Assembly (NCBI RefSeq): GCF_951230165.1
Contig: NZ_CATNVB010000011.1
Span: forward strand, 1 to 63,354
DNA from: Lentilactobacillus sp. Marseille-Q4993
GTDB taxonomy: Bacteria > Bacillota > Bacilli > Lactobacillales > Lactobacillaceae
Length of the DNA stretch: 63,354 nt
Direction of reading: 5' to 3'
Every line of letters starts with the position of its first letter. The stretch's first letter is position 1. Below the pieces are notes generated by a model. That model saw nothing but the letters and a program-made list of their open reading frames with translations. It had not been told where the DNA came from and did not search any database. Of the stretch, positions 27,534 through 38,232 are shown in pieces. The position numbers and the translations under genes are program-made.

Positions 27534-28517
27534 ATGGCTCAGCATTATTTTGATGAAAAATTGAAAATCTTCGCACTAAATTCCAATAAACCGTTGGCAG
27601 AAAAAATTGCCGAAACGGTTGGGGTACCACTGGGAAAAACTTCGGTGGACCGGTTTAGTGATGGCGAAATTCGAATTAATATCGATGAAAGTATTCGGGG
27701 GGATAATATTTTTATTATCCAATCAACCTCAGCTCCGGTTAACGACAATTTGATGGAATTATTAATCATGGTTGATGCTCTTAGACGAGCAAGTGCCGGT
27801 ACCATCAACGTTGTCATTCCATATTACGGCTATGCTCGTCAAGATAGAAAGGCTCGTTCCCGCGAACCAATCACCGCTAAGCTAGTTGCGAACATGCTCC
27901 AAAAGGACGGGGTAGACCGAGTTCTTACCCTTGATCTCCATGCCGCTCAAATTCAAGGATTTTTTGATATTCCTGTCGATCATTTGATGGGTGCTCCATT
28001 GCTGGCAGACTACTTTTTAAACCACGATTTTGAGGAGGATACAGTTGTTGTTTCTCCCGATCATGGTGGGGTTAGTCGGGCCCGTGCCTTGGCCGAATTT
28101 TTGGAAAAGCCAATTGCCATTATTGATAAGCGACGACCAGAAGCAAATGTTGCCGAGATTATGAACATTATTGGTGACGTTAAGGGAAAACGCTGTTTGA
28201 TGATTGATGACATGATTGATACAGCTGGAACGATTACTCTTGGAGCCCAAGCATTAATGGATGCCGGTGCCAAGGAAGTTTATGCTTGCTGTACTCATCC
28301 AGTGTTATCTGGACCGGCAATGGATCGCATTAGTAAGTCACCTATTAAGAAGCTAGTTGTTACAGATACGATTCAACTTCCTAAGGACAAACAATTGGAT
28401 AAAGTTGTTCAAGTTTCAGTTGGTCCACTTATTGGGGATGCTATTAAGAGAATTAATGAAAACAAACCGGTTAGTCCTCTGTTTAATAACCGATTCCACG
28501 GCGAGGAGCCTAAATGA
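27534..28517 (+). CDS. prs: Ribose-phosphate pyrophosphokinase
   Basis: Makes PRPP from ribose 5-phosphate and ATP, feeding purine, pyrimidine, His and Trp synthesis. Visible motifs are [11 protein letters not shown], the ATP-site [27 protein letters not shown], the pyrophosphate loop [10 protein letters not shown] and the PRPP loop DDMIDTAGT. The ATG at 27534, five bases after GGAGG, gives 327 residues; the in-frame TTG at 27522 lies in front of the ribosome binding site. The last bases overlap the small membrane protein gene that follows. Confidence 0.97.
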   Translation: MAQHYFDEKLKIFALNSNKPLAEKIAETVGVPLGKTSVDRFSDGEIRINIDESIRGDNIFIIQSTSAPVNDNLMELLIMVDALRRASAGTINVVIPYYGYARQDRKARSREPITAKLVANMLQKDGVDRVLTLDLHAAQIQGFFDIPVDHLMGAPLLADYFLNHDFEEDTVVVSPDHGGVSRARALAEFLEKPIAIIDKRRPEANVAEIMNIIGDVKGKRCLMIDDMIDTAGTITLGAQALMDAGAKEVYACCTHPVLSGPAMDRISKSPIKKLVVTDTIQLPKDKQLDKVVQVSVGPLIGDAIKRINENKPVSPLFNNRFHGEEPK

Positions 28518-28870
28518 AAAAAATAAAGTATCCAACTCTAACAGCAGTTGTTATGTTAATCGTTGTCGATGGGTTAGCGATGCTTTTTTTTAAACCACTT
28601 GACGTTGGCAATGTTAACTTTATGTTGGGGTTAGCTGCAGTCGTGGTGGCGGCATTTCTCATCGTGAAAGATGGTCACTTGTTTACTGGCTGGAAACGGC
28701 CTGGAAAAAAGAGAACCGACTTGGAACAAGAAAACTTAGGACCTCAAGTGGCAACTAAGGATGTTGCCCAGGTTAAGAACCAACCAATCAAGGTGAATCG
28801 ATTAGCCAGAGTCTTGCTGGCGGTCGGGGCCATCTTGATTCTCTTGGGAATTGTGTTACCTGAACTATAA
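28514..28870 (+). CDS. Small membrane protein of unknown function
   Basis: A 118-residue protein that I do not recognise. Hydrophobic segments lie at about residues 9-26, 35-52 and 97-116, with a lysine-rich, hydrophilic stretch (about 58-95) between the second and third. It overlaps the end of prs by four bases (ATGA), which implies translational coupling, and is followed by a strong terminator. It probably acts in the membrane; a role linked to PRPP synthesis is only a guess from position. Confidence 0.7.
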   Translation: MKKIKYPTLTAVVMLIVVDGLAMLFFKPLDVGNVNFMLGLAAVVVAAFLIVKDGHLFTGWKRPGKKRTDLEQENLGPQVATKDVAQVKNQPIKVNRLARVLLAVGAILILLGIVLPEL

Positions 28871-28880
28871 TTAGCAGAAG

Positions 28881-28923
28881 AAAAACCTTTCAAACTAAGA
28901 AGTCTTAGCTTGAAAGGTTTTTT
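28881..28923. terminator. Bidirectional terminator between the membrane protein gene and the HAD gene
   Basis: AAACCTTTCAA-CTAAGA pairs with TCTTAG-TTGAAAGGTTT with one internal mismatch. A-runs and T-runs on both sides let it serve the two converging genes. Confidence 0.88.
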
Positions 28924-28929
28924 ACTGGA

Positions 28930-29742
28930 CTATTTTTCGTTTACATACTTGTTGATTGCGTAGGCAACCCCATTTTCTTGATTTGTCTTAGTTACAAAAT
29001 TGGCAGCTGCCTTGACATCATCAATTCCGTTACCCATTGCGACGCCCATCCCAGCATATTTGACCATTGTTAAATCATTACCCTGATCGCCGATAGCCAT
29101 CACGTTTTCAGCTGTCAAACCTAATTGTTCGGCCAACTCAGAAAGGGTATTACCTTTACTTGCTTTTTTATTCATGACTTCGATGAAGTATGGTTCACTT
29201 TGAACTACATAAAGGTCTTCGCTCAGTGATTTTGGTAATTCCGTTTTCAACCGATCAATCACTTCAGGAAAATCAACAAACATTGCCTTAGAGATTGTTA
29301 GGTCATTCGTAATCTGCTCGGGTGTTTTGTAGACGATTGGCAATCTTACCAAGTAGCTTTCACCAATGGTAAATGGGCTAAGTTCTTGGTTGGTTGCAAT
29401 AATCTCGTCGGTGGTTTCAATTTGGTAGTGAGCATTGTATTTTCGACTGTACATTTCAGTCAGCAGAAAGTCATCGTATGCCAGGGTATGGTGAGTGATT
29501 ACAGTTCCTTCAAGGTTTTGAGCCATTGCCCCGTTAAATGTAATGGCGTATTCTTCTTTGCCATCGATGGCTAACTTATCGAGGTAAGGTTTAACCCCAC
29601 TTAGAGGTCGGCCGGTACAGAGTACTACCTTTACTCCTTTCTCTCTGGCTGCAGTAATCGCATCAATCGTATTTTGGGTCAACTCATGATCGTCATTGAG
29701 TAGCGTACCATCGATATCAATGGCAATTAGTTTGATGTCCAT
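28930..29742 (-). CDS. Cof-type HAD hydrolase (sugar-phosphate phosphatase-like)
   Basis: A haloacid-dehalogenase phosphatase of the Cof/IIB subfamily. The nucleophile motif DIDGTLLND is at residues 9-17, [10 protein letters not shown] is motif [16 protein letters not shown] carries the conserved Lys, and [14 protein letters not shown] is the acidic motif IV. The type C2 cap lies between. Its 270 residues match YidA/YwpJ-like proteins that act on sugar phosphates or flavin phosphates. The substrate cannot be told from sequence. It is transcribed with the HD-domain and LipL-like genes upstream of it on the minus strand. Confidence 0.9.
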   Translation of the reverse strand: MDIKLIAIDIDGTLLNDDHELTQNTIDAITAAREKGVKVVLCTGRPLSGVKPYLDKLAIDGKEEYAITFNGAMAQNLEGTVITHHTLAYDDFLLTEMYSRKYNAHYQIETTDEIIATNQELSPFTIGESYLVRLPIVYKTPEQITNDLTISKAMFVDFPEVIDRLKTELPKSLSEDLYVVQSEPYFIEVMNKKASKGNTLSELAEQLGLTAENVMAIGDQGNDLTMVKYAGMGVAMGNGIDDVKAAANFVTKTNQENGVAYAINKYVNEK

Positions 29743-29752
29743 AAAAATCTCC

Positions 29753-31084
29753 TTAAATTAACGTATCGTTTTTTATATGGCTTGAGAATTCATCGTATTC
29801 TGGTTGGAAGAGGTCAATACTTGGCTTTTTCCCTAACATATCTTTGGGGAAGAAGAAGCGGTTATCTCCCTCGGACCTGTCCGCAATAGCACTAACAATC
29901 GGACTAACAGTGGATAGTTGTACCAATGTTTCGTCCTTTTGAATCAGTTGAATTTGTTTTTTAGCAGGCGTGTAAGCATCGTACGGCAGGTCGAAACTAT
30001 CATCGGTAGCGGTGTAGTACTTCGGATTAAACCCTGCTCGTTCAATCAATTCTTGGAGTTCCGGAATCAGTTTTTTTGATTCGTCTGTGAACCGAACCGA
30101 CTTGAGTGGTTTCCGGTCAATGAAGTGGGTCGCCAAATCACTGAGAATATCATCCGGATACCGTTTCCAATGGATGAAGTAGGTGTTAAGGACGCCGTCA
30201 TCTAGCTGAAGGTAATCATCCAAGTTGAACTTTTTGGCGAAAAACGGTAATAACAGGTATGGCGTCTGAGCATTGGTAACTTGGTTATCAGTGAATATTT
30301 CTTTTGCCCGGGATAATAACCGGTTAAGAATTACTTCCATTGAGCGTGAAACTGGGTGGAAATATACCTGTTGATACATTTGGAACCGACTTACGATGTA
30401 GTCTTCAACCGCGTGCATACCGTTCATTTCAAAACAAATGCCATCACTGTATGGCCGCATACATTCGAGAATTCTAGCAATGTCAAATGTACCATATTTT
30501 ACCCCAGTATTGTAAGCATCTCTAAGTAGATAATCCATTCGATCTGCGTCAAGTTGACTGGAAATAATTTCGACCACCTGCTTATTGGGGTACGTTTTGT
30601 TGATAACCGAGGCAACTTTTTCTGGAAAGTCATCGCCAATTCCACGAAGGACTTGGTTGATTTCCGTTTCTGGTGAGGTAATAATTTGACGGGTAATCGC
30701 TTCGTGGTCAGTGTGGAAAATATGTTCAAACGTGTGAGAATAAGGGCCATGACCAATGTCGTGAAGAAGGGCAGCACAAAGGGTGACTAATTCTTCATCA
30801 TTGTTCCAAAGGCCATCTCCTCGATATTTGCTTGGGTAGTTTTTTTGGAAGGCTTCAGTAATCCGTCTGGCAATTTCATAGACCCCAAGGGAGTGAGAAA
30901 ACCGTGAGTGTTCAGCTCCGTGAAAAATGAGTGGGGTTGTCCCAAGTTGGTGGATCCGTCTTAATCGTTGAAATTCGCTGGTGTTGATAAGGTCAAGAAT
31001 TACTTGATATTTTACGTATACATAATTATGGACTGGATCACGAAAGACCTTTTCGCGGTCAAGTTGGTTACTTTTATATGTCAA
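29753..31084 (-). CDS. HD-domain phosphohydrolase (YwfO/dGTPase-like)
   Basis: A metal-dependent phosphohydrolase of the HD superfamily, related to dGTP triphosphohydrolases. The metal-binding residues are in [30 protein letters not shown] and a later Asp in [15 protein letters not shown]. At 443 residues it resembles B. subtilis YwfO and its relatives, which have nucleotide triphosphatase activity. It is the middle gene of a three-gene minus-strand run, ten bases before the HAD gene. B. subtilis also has a lipL (ywfL) gene near ywfO, as here. Confidence 0.88.
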   Translation of the reverse strand: MTYKSNQLDREKVFRDPVHNYVYVKYQVILDLINTSEFQRLRRIHQLGTTPLIFHGAEHSRFSHSLGVYEIARRITEAFQKNYPSKYRGDGLWNNDEELVTLCAALLHDIGHGPYSHTFEHIFHTDHEAITRQIITSPETEINQVLRGIGDDFPEKVASVINKTYPNKQVVEIISSQLDADRMDYLLRDAYNTGVKYGTFDIARILECMRPYSDGICFEMNGMHAVEDYIVSRFQMYQQVYFHPVSRSMEVILNRLLSRAKEIFTDNQVTNAQTPYLLLPFFAKKFNLDDYLQLDDGVLNTYFIHWKRYPDDILSDLATHFIDRKPLKSVRFTDESKKLIPELQELIERAGFNPKYYTATDDSFDLPYDAYTPAKKQIQLIQKDETLVQLSTVSPIVSAIADRSEGDNRFFFPKDMLGKKPSIDLFQPEYDEFSSHIKNDTLI

Positions 31085-31098
31085 ACTATTGGTGCCTC

Positions 31099-31920
31099 CT
31101 AAAATCTTGGAATTTGTTCGTTTCTTAGTTCCATTTTACGCCGTTGCTTAATAAGCTCTTGGTGGTAGTCAGTGCTAGTAAGGGTAATGTCGGTATCATC
31201 GGTGACGGAAATCGATTGGGAACTCAATACGTCATAAAGGCGCTGTTTTACGGTTTCAAGTCCCGTAAACGAGTTATCCAGATTGGATAAAGTGGTCATT
31301 GTCTCTGGGATTACCGTTGGAAAATGCCATTTAGTTTGAGAATATGCATCGGATTGTTGGTAAAATTGGGAGACGATTTCCGACCTTCTATCCTGATCGC
31401 CAGTCACGCTTAGATAGAGCATTAATACCAAAGCGTCTTGATTTCTTCTTTGTGCAATTCCCGCTATTTTTTGGCCGTTGATGCTTAGGTCAAATTTTCC
31501 GGGACAGTACGAGTGCTCAATTTCAAACGTATCGATTTTGAAATTTGGAACGGCCATCTTCATTAGGTCAGCAATCTTAGTGAACGCTTCGTCAACCGAT
31601 AGAGGCGTGTTTTTAGTCGGAAGAAAGAGTGAAATGTTTAGGACCCCCGGGTCTGAGATTACTGCTAACCCACCTGAATTACGTAGGAAATAACTAACGT
31701 TTTGTTGATGAAGGTATTGAAGGCCAGATTGCAGGTTTGGTACGTGCCGATCATTGATGCCCAGAATCATCGTTTGAGATTTGGTAGTCCAGAAGTGGAG
31801 GTAAGCCTCCTGAGTGGATTCACAAAGCTCTAATAGAGTATTTGTATCCGCAAATGAGTCTAATTGATCGGCAATTGAGTAGCTTGTGTCGATTACGTGA
31901 ATTGAATTGAAATTATTCAT
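31099..31920 (-). CDS. Lipoate/octanoate protein transferase, LipL-like
   Basis: A cofactor transferase of the biotin/lipoate A/B ligase family. The stretch HSYCPGKFDLSINGQK has Cys139, the acyl-thioester nucleophile of LipL/LipM enzymes, and Lys151 follows in the position shared by lipoate ligases (QKIAGIAQRR). These mark an amidotransferase that moves octanoyl or lipoyl groups from GcvH to E2 subunits, rather than an ATP-using ligase. Its 273 residues match LipL. The association with a YwfO-type gene supports LipL over LipM. Its dependence on GcvH and 2-oxoacid dehydrogenases elsewhere is an inference. Confidence 0.82.
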   Translation of the reverse strand: MNNFNSIHVIDTSYSIADQLDSFADTNTLLELCESTQEAYLHFWTTKSQTMILGINDRHVPNLQSGLQYLHQQNVSYFLRNSGGLAVISDPGVLNISLFLPTKNTPLSVDEAFTKIADLMKMAVPNFKIDTFEIEHSYCPGKFDLSINGQKIAGIAQRRNQDALVLMLYLSVTGDQDRRSEIVSQFYQQSDAYSQTKWHFPTVIPETMTTLSNLDNSFTGLETVKQRLYDVLSSQSISVTDDTDITLTSTDYHQELIKQRRKMELRNEQIPRF

Positions 31921-32118
31921 TATCTCACCCTTAAAATGATTTAATAACCCTTATTATATCAGATATCTAATGATTGTTACCGGAGCATATTAATGGCGTA
32001 ATTTATTGGTTACTTGAAAAATGTCGTCTATCATACTAATTACGTAAAAAGATGCCAAAATAGAGCTCACGATATATAATTATGGTATTGGCTGAAATTA
32101 AATGAGGGGTGAACCATT

Positions 32119-32550
32119 GTGGAAGAACGGAACGGTACCATGGTCCAAATTCATTTGGAAACCACGACAATTCAAGACGGGAAGAGTCAAGACTACGTGC
32201 TTGATGTTGATGGCCAGTTAGTTGAAATTGGCAATACACTATACCTGCGCTACAAAGAAGACAACGATGGGAAGAAGGTTCCGGTCACAATTAAAATCTT
32301 ACCGAGTGGGGACTTAAAAATCACCAGAACAGCAGAGAATAAATCTCAATTGTTGTTCAGTCAGGGTAAACGAGTTTCTGCCGTGTATCGGACTCCTTAC
32401 GGCGCGGTTGATATTGAAACGGTTACCCCAAGTATGGAAATTTCATTATTTGATAATCCACTTAGAGGTGATATCAAGGTCGATTACCTTCTTTATGGGG
32501 GCAGTGAATTACTTGGGAAATATAATATTTCATTGCAATTTACTGTCTAA
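32119..32550 (+). CDS. DUF1934 (calycin-like) protein
   Basis: A 143-residue conserved Gram-positive protein, similar to B. subtilis YwiB, predicted to form a small beta-barrel of the calycin type. No catalytic motif is evident. The GTG start follows GAGGGGTGA. It is 45 bases upstream of rpoE in the same direction. Its function is unknown. Confidence 0.82.
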   Translation: MEERNGTMVQIHLETTTIQDGKSQDYVLDVDGQLVEIGNTLYLRYKEDNDGKKVPVTIKILPSGDLKITRTAENKSQLLFSQGKRVSAVYRTPYGAVDIETVTPSMEISLFDNPLRGDIKVDYLLYGGSELLGKYNISLQFTV

Positions 32551-32594
32551 TCGAGTATAGTTACTTTTAGACTGTTGAAAGGACGTGTACCAGT

Positions 32595-33227
32595 TTGGAA
32601 TTAAAAGTCTTTGAAGGCCAAAACAAAAATGAACTGTCGATGATTGAAGTGGCTCATGCAATTTTAGCGGAGCGCGGTGACGTTATGCCATTTGTAGATC
32701 TGGCAAACGCAGTTCAAGAGTATTTAGGCGATAGTAACAAGGAAATTCGTGATCGTTTGTCGCAGTTTTATACTGATTTGAACATCGATGGCAGTTTCAT
32801 TTCTCTTGGTGATAATCTTTGGGGCTTAAGAACCTGGTATCCCTACGAATCTATCGATGAGGCCACTGTTCACACTGACCTTGATGATGAAGATAGACCA
32901 AAGAAGAAAAAGCGTAGAAAGGTTAATGCCTTTCTTGCTGATGCATCTGACGATGACGATGTTATTGATTACGATGCAGATGATCCAGAAGATGATGATA
33001 ATGAATTTGTAGACGAAGACGAGGATGATGAGGACGCACCAGAAAGTGACTCAGCTGATATCGATAAGTACAACAGTGACTTATCCGATATTGACGATGA
33101 TACTGATGACGCGGACGATGATGATTTGCCTGATGGGATCGAAGGTGAATTATCTGACCTTAAGGATGATGATGACTCACTTGATGATGATTCAGACGAC
33201 TCCGACTACGAAGATAAAAACAAATAA
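32595..33227 (+). CDS. rpoE: RNA polymerase delta subunit
   Basis: Delta binds RNA polymerase and aids its recycling and promoter selectivity in Firmicutes. The N-terminal ~90 residues form the HARE-HTH domain ([20 protein letters not shown]). From about residue 95 the rest is disordered and very acidic, almost all Asp and Glu, after a short basic patch (KKKKRRK). At 210 residues it is of usual length. The TTG start follows GAAAGGACG. Together with HelD at 9.4-11.7 kb the window holds both partners known to cooperate in polymerase recycling in Bacillus. The pyrG leader follows directly. Confidence 0.95.
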   Translation: MELKVFEGQNKNELSMIEVAHAILAERGDVMPFVDLANAVQEYLGDSNKEIRDRLSQFYTDLNIDGSFISLGDNLWGLRTWYPYESIDEATVHTDLDDEDRPKKKKRRKVNAFLADASDDDDVIDYDADDPEDDDNEFVDEDEDDEDAPESDSADIDKYNSDLSDIDDDTDDADDDDLPDGIEGELSDLKDDDDSLDDDSDDSDYEDKNK

Positions 33228-33231
33228 CTTC

Positions 33232-33260
33232 TTGACTCGGAGCTCTGATTTGTGTATTAT
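33232..33260 (+). promoter_or_regulatory. Promoter of pyrG
   Basis: TTGACT (33232-33237) and TATTAT (33255-33260) are 17 bases apart. Seven bases further, at 33268, the transcript should start with GGGC, the initial sequence that CTP-dependent control needs. Confidence 0.8.
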
Positions 33261-33267
33261 ATTTTCT

Positions 33268-33352
33268 GGGCTCCTCGGGATAGAACCGAGGGCATCTGAG
33301 CGATGATTAATTTGTTCCCTATTCATATTTGGATAGGGATTTTTTATTTTTT
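33268..33352 (+). promoter_or_regulatory. pyrG leader with reiterative-transcription attenuator
   Basis: The predicted RNA begins GGGCTCC. A small hairpin (CTCGG/CCGAG) is followed by a terminator: TCCCTATTC (33316-33324) pairs with GGATAGGGA (33331-33339), with T residues after it. In B. subtilis pyrG, low CTP makes the polymerase add extra G residues at the 5' end; the G-run then pairs with the pyrimidine-rich arm of the terminator and blocks it. The same parts are present here: initial GGGC and a C/U-rich 5' arm. The start site is predicted, not measured. Confidence 0.8.
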
Positions 33353-33371
33353 TGTTCCCCGTAACTACTAA

Positions 33372-35006
<1,635 letters not shown>

Positions 35007-35065
35007 TTACAGATTTGAATAGTTTTCTAAGGGTTTAATTAGAAACGGTCAAGTTTATAATATTG

Positions 35066-35107
35066 AGAACTGCAACATGCTACAATCATGTTGTGGTTCT
35101 TTTTTTA
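35066..35107 (+). terminator. Terminator after pyrG
   Basis: AGAAC-GCAACATG pairs with CATGTTG-GGTTCT, a 12-bp stem with one T-T mismatch, followed by seven T residues. Confidence 0.9.
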
Positions 35108-35250
35108 CGACCAAACGTAAAATCAACTTATGTTTGAAATTAATGCTTTCTTGCATAATTCAACTGTAAGTATTGTATTTTTTTGCTATTTTTTATAATA
35201 TATTTCATGGCATAAAAAATGCGGGAACAAAAAAAGTGAGGAAAGCTACA

Positions 35251-36522
35251 ATGAGTAAATTAATTGTCAACGGGGGAAAGCGGCTTTCCGGAGAGATTTC
35301 TATAGGTGGGGCAAAGAATAGTACTGTTGCATTGATCCCTGCAGCTATATTAGCGGATACTCCGGTCAGTTTTGATTCAGTACCAGATATATTAGACGTT
35401 CATAATTTGATGCTGATTCTAGAGTCAATGAACGTTTCTTCAGAATTCAAACATGATGTATTAACAATTGATCCAACCCATATTGTGGAAGCTCCCTTAC
35501 CAAGTAAAGCAATTAAGAGTTTAAGAGCATCTTATTACTTTATGGGAGCTCTCCTGGGACGTTTTCACCGAGCAACGGTTAGCTTTCCTGGCGGGGACAA
35601 CATTGGTCCTCGACCAATCGATCAGCATATTAAGGCGTTCAAGGCCCTTGGAGCTGAAGTGGTTGAAGAAAACGGGACTGTAACGATTACTACGGGAGAA
35701 AATGGGCTTCACGGGGCGCAAATCTTCTTGGACATGGTCTCTGTAGGAGCAACAATTAATGCCATTTTGGCGGCTGTTAAGGCCCCTGGAACTACGGTCA
35801 TTGGTAACGCTGCAAAAGAGCCTGAAATTATTGATATTGCTACATTCCTTAATAATATGGGCGCTAACATTCGGGGAGCAGGTACGGATGTTATTAGAAT
35901 TGAAGGGGTCGAGAAGTTAATTGCTTCCAACACCCACACTATTATCCCTGATCGAATCGAGGCTGGAACGTATCTATCATTAGCTGCAGCGGTCGGTGAT
36001 GGGATTATGATTGATAATGTGATCCCAGAGCATTTGGAATCATATATTGCCAAAATGGAAGAAATGGGTTGTGATCTCCAGGTATCTGAGGATAAGATAT
36101 TTGTCACTCCAACTGATGATTTAAAACCAATTCAGGTTAAGGTTATGCCGTTCCCTGGGTTTGCTACTGATCTTCAGCAGCCGTTAACACCTCTGCTGCT
36201 TAAGGCAAATGGTCGAAGCGTGATTGTTGATACAATCTACCCTAAACGAATCAAGCATATTTCTGAGCTAAACAAGCTTGGAGCAAAAGTTAAGTCTGAA
36301 GATACGGATGAGGGAATTATTGTGGTAGACCAAACTGATGATCTAAGGGGAGCAGAAGTTTCTGCCGGTGAGATTAGAGCCGGAGCCTGTCTACTAATTG
36401 CTGGATTGATGGCAAAGGGCACAACTACAATTGATCAAGCTGATAATATTCTGCGAGGATACGGAAGTGTCATCGAAAAATTGACGGCAATCGGCGCAGA
36501 CGTTAGGTTGGTTAGAGATTAA
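35251..36522 (+). CDS. murA: UDP-N-acetylglucosamine 1-carboxyvinyltransferase (Asp variant)
   Basis: First committed enzyme of peptidoglycan synthesis; it adds enolpyruvate to UDP-GlcNAc. The inside-out alpha/beta barrel pattern is clear from [17 protein letters not shown] on. At the loop that holds catalytic Cys115 in E. coli (PGGC-IG), this protein reads [11 protein letters not shown] with Asp116. An Asp there is known to keep activity but block fosfomycin binding. I chose the ATG at 35251 after GTGAGGAAAG, giving 423 residues, since the upstream in-frame extension is AT-rich leader. Whether a second, Cys-type MurA exists elsewhere is not visible. Confidence 0.94.
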   Translation: MSKLIVNGGKRLSGEISIGGAKNSTVALIPAAILADTPVSFDSVPDILDVHNLMLILESMNVSSEFKHDVLTIDPTHIVEAPLPSKAIKSLRASYYFMGALLGRFHRATVSFPGGDNIGPRPIDQHIKAFKALGAEVVEENGTVTITTGENGLHGAQIFLDMVSVGATINAILAAVKAPGTTVIGNAAKEPEIIDIATFLNNMGANIRGAGTDVIRIEGVEKLIASNTHTIIPDRIEAGTYLSLAAAVGDGIMIDNVIPEHLESYIAKMEEMGCDLQVSEDKIFVTPTDDLKPIQVKVMPFPGFATDLQQPLTPLLLKANGRSVIVDTIYPKRIKHISELNKLGAKVKSEDTDEGIIVVDQTDDLRGAEVSAGEIRAGACLLIAGLMAKGTTTIDQADNILRGYGSVIEKLTAIGADVRLVRD

Positions 36523-36631
36523 TTTTCATAATAGTATTGAAGAACATAATATTATATGATACACTTACAAAGTTGACTAATCGATAATCTCTGGGCCATC
36601 ACATTGGTTCAGGGCAAAGGAGCGATATATA

Positions 36632-36883
36632 ATGAAACAAGGAATTCATCCAGATTACCACACAGTTGTATTTCAAGATTCAAGTACCGGATACAAGTTT
36701 ATTTCAGGGTCTACTAAGACTTCTGACGAAACAGTTGAATGGGAAGATGGCAACACTTACCCATTGATCCGTGTTGAAATTTCATCAGATTCACATCCAT
36801 TCTACACTGGTAAGCAAAAGTTTACTCAAGCAGATGGTGCTGTCGATCGTTTCAACAAGAAGTACGGTCTTACAAACAACTAA
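36632..36883 (+). CDS. rpmE2: Ribosomal protein L31, type B
   Basis: The 83-residue L31 of the large ribosomal subunit, starting [20 protein letters not shown]. It lacks the Cys zinc-ribbon residues of type A L31 and has the longer type B form ([13 protein letters not shown] near residue 50). In some bacteria type B L31 replaces the zinc form during zinc shortage, but no Zur-like palindrome is visible upstream here. AAAGGAGCG precedes the ATG. It is followed directly by a terminator. Confidence 0.97.
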   Translation: MKQGIHPDYHTVVFQDSSTGYKFISGSTKTSDETVEWEDGNTYPLIRVEISSDSHPFYTGKQKFTQADGAVDRFNKKYGLTNN

Positions 36884-36887
36884 TAGT

Positions 36888-36915
36888 AAAAGCAGTCTTT
36901 GCCTGCTTTTTTTTA
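36888..36915 (+). terminator. Terminator after rpmE2
   Basis: AAGCAG pairs with CTGCTT around a seven-base loop, followed by a run of T residues. Confidence 0.8.
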
Positions 36916-36918
36916 TAC

Positions 36919-36987
36919 AAAAAATCCTCAGCGAGAATCAGAATTTGTAGTTAATTACGACTACCTGATTTGTTACCGAGGATTTTT
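36919..36987 (-). terminator. Terminator of the MFS gene
   Basis: On the minus strand, AAAATCCTC pairs with GAGGATTTT at the base of a long imperfect stem that also contains AATCAG/CTGATT, with a T-run at its end. It begins just past the MFS stop codon. Confidence 0.75.
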
Positions 36988-36989
36988 AT

Positions 36990-38198
36990 TTACTTTGAGA
37001 TTGATTTTCGCATTGATTTTGTGTTGTGATAAACGGAGATTAGGTTAATGACCACTAATACAGCAGTCGAAATAAATACTCCGGCGTAGTCAAAAGTAGT
37101 GGAAACGACTGACCCAATCATGGGGCCAGCAACGTTGCCCATTGCTTGGAATGATTGATTCCAACTGAACACCCGACCGGTGACTTCATTTGGGGTGTTT
37201 TTAGCCAAGATTGCCTGGACAGCAGGAAGCATCGAGGCGTTTGAAATTCCAATCAGGAATCTAAGACCAATTAACTGCCAGACATTGGTGACAAATGCCA
37301 TTGGCACGTAGACCACAATGGCAAGGGCAAACCCAATCATCAAGATTTTATCAGAGCCGATTCGGTCACCTATTCGACCAAGAATGGGAGCAGCAAATAG
37401 GGTTGCTATTCCTGGTACCGCGGCAACGACTCCACTAAAAAATGTGGTTGTCGGAGCATTATGCATAATCTCCCGAACGTATAAAGCCAAGATTGGAGCA
37501 ATTGAATTGTTAGCAGCCTGAATAATCATAGTTGTCACAAACATTCCGAATACCAACGGGGCGTTTCCCAGTGATTTAACCACCCCTCGAGTTGTCAACA
37601 TGGCTTCTTTACCAACGGGCTTAAAGTTTTCATGGACAAATAAAAGGGTTAAAATAAATACAGACATCAATAAGCCACCAGTTATGAAAAATGTGACCCG
37701 ATAACTGAAGAAAGAAGCCAGAATTCCACCTAGCAGTGGGCCAATTAGCATTCCGGAAACATTACCTGTGACAAGGGTGCCAAGGGCCTGACCGCTTTTG
37801 TTTTTAGGAACTTGAGTGGCGATTAATGCGTTTGCGTTACTTATATAGCCCGAGAAAATTCCTTGGATCAGTCTGTAGACAATCAATTGCCAAACGTTTG
37901 TGGCAGATCCCATTAGAAAGAACACAAGGGCCATTCCAAATGATGCTCGTACCAGCATTAGTTTTCGTCCCGTTCTATCGGCTAGTTTACCCCAAAGTGG
38001 CGAGACGATGGCAGTCATTAAGTAACTGGCGGCGTAGGCCATTCCACTGTACAAACTAAGTTGATCTCTTGTAAAATTACCTAAGGTATCAACGTAGAGC
38101 TATAGAAATGGCATAATTTCTGAGAAACCAACTCCGGCCATGAATGTTCCAAACCACAGGACAATTAAGTTTTGTTGCCACGAATATTTTTTTGCCAA
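36990..38198 (-). pseudogene. MFS efflux transporter gene interrupted by an amber codon
   Basis: The frame from 38054 encodes most of a major facilitator (WGKLADRTGRKLMLVRAS is the A-motif loop), but homologues begin one helix earlier. Reading on upstream in the same frame gives LAKKYSWQQNLIVLWFGTF and GVGFSEIMPFL, then TAG at 38102-38100, then LYVDTLGNFTRDQL. A TTG start at 38198 with AAAGGAAC before it completes a normal ~401-residue transporter. The TAG, codon 33, replaces what is probably Ser, one base from TCG. With the stop, only an N-truncated protein could be made from 38054. Multidrug export is the likely ancestral role. Confidence 0.85.
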
Positions 38199-38232
38199 TA
38201 AATCAGTTCCTTTCAAAAATGGAGTAGTGAAA

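Noticed and set aside
33025-33306. Open frame in another register over the rpoE tail
   Set aside because: It is a shadow of the GAT-rich, Asp-coding repeat of delta and has no homology.
35173-35250. N-terminal extension of MurA
   Set aside because: The stretch is AT-rich leader with a Phe/Tyr-rich reading; the ribosome binding site and family alignment favour 35251.
38140-38232. Upstream ATG for srtA at 38140
   Set aside because: It lies in the divergent MFS gene and lacks a ribosome binding site; the ATG at 38233 has GGAG and starts at the membrane anchor.
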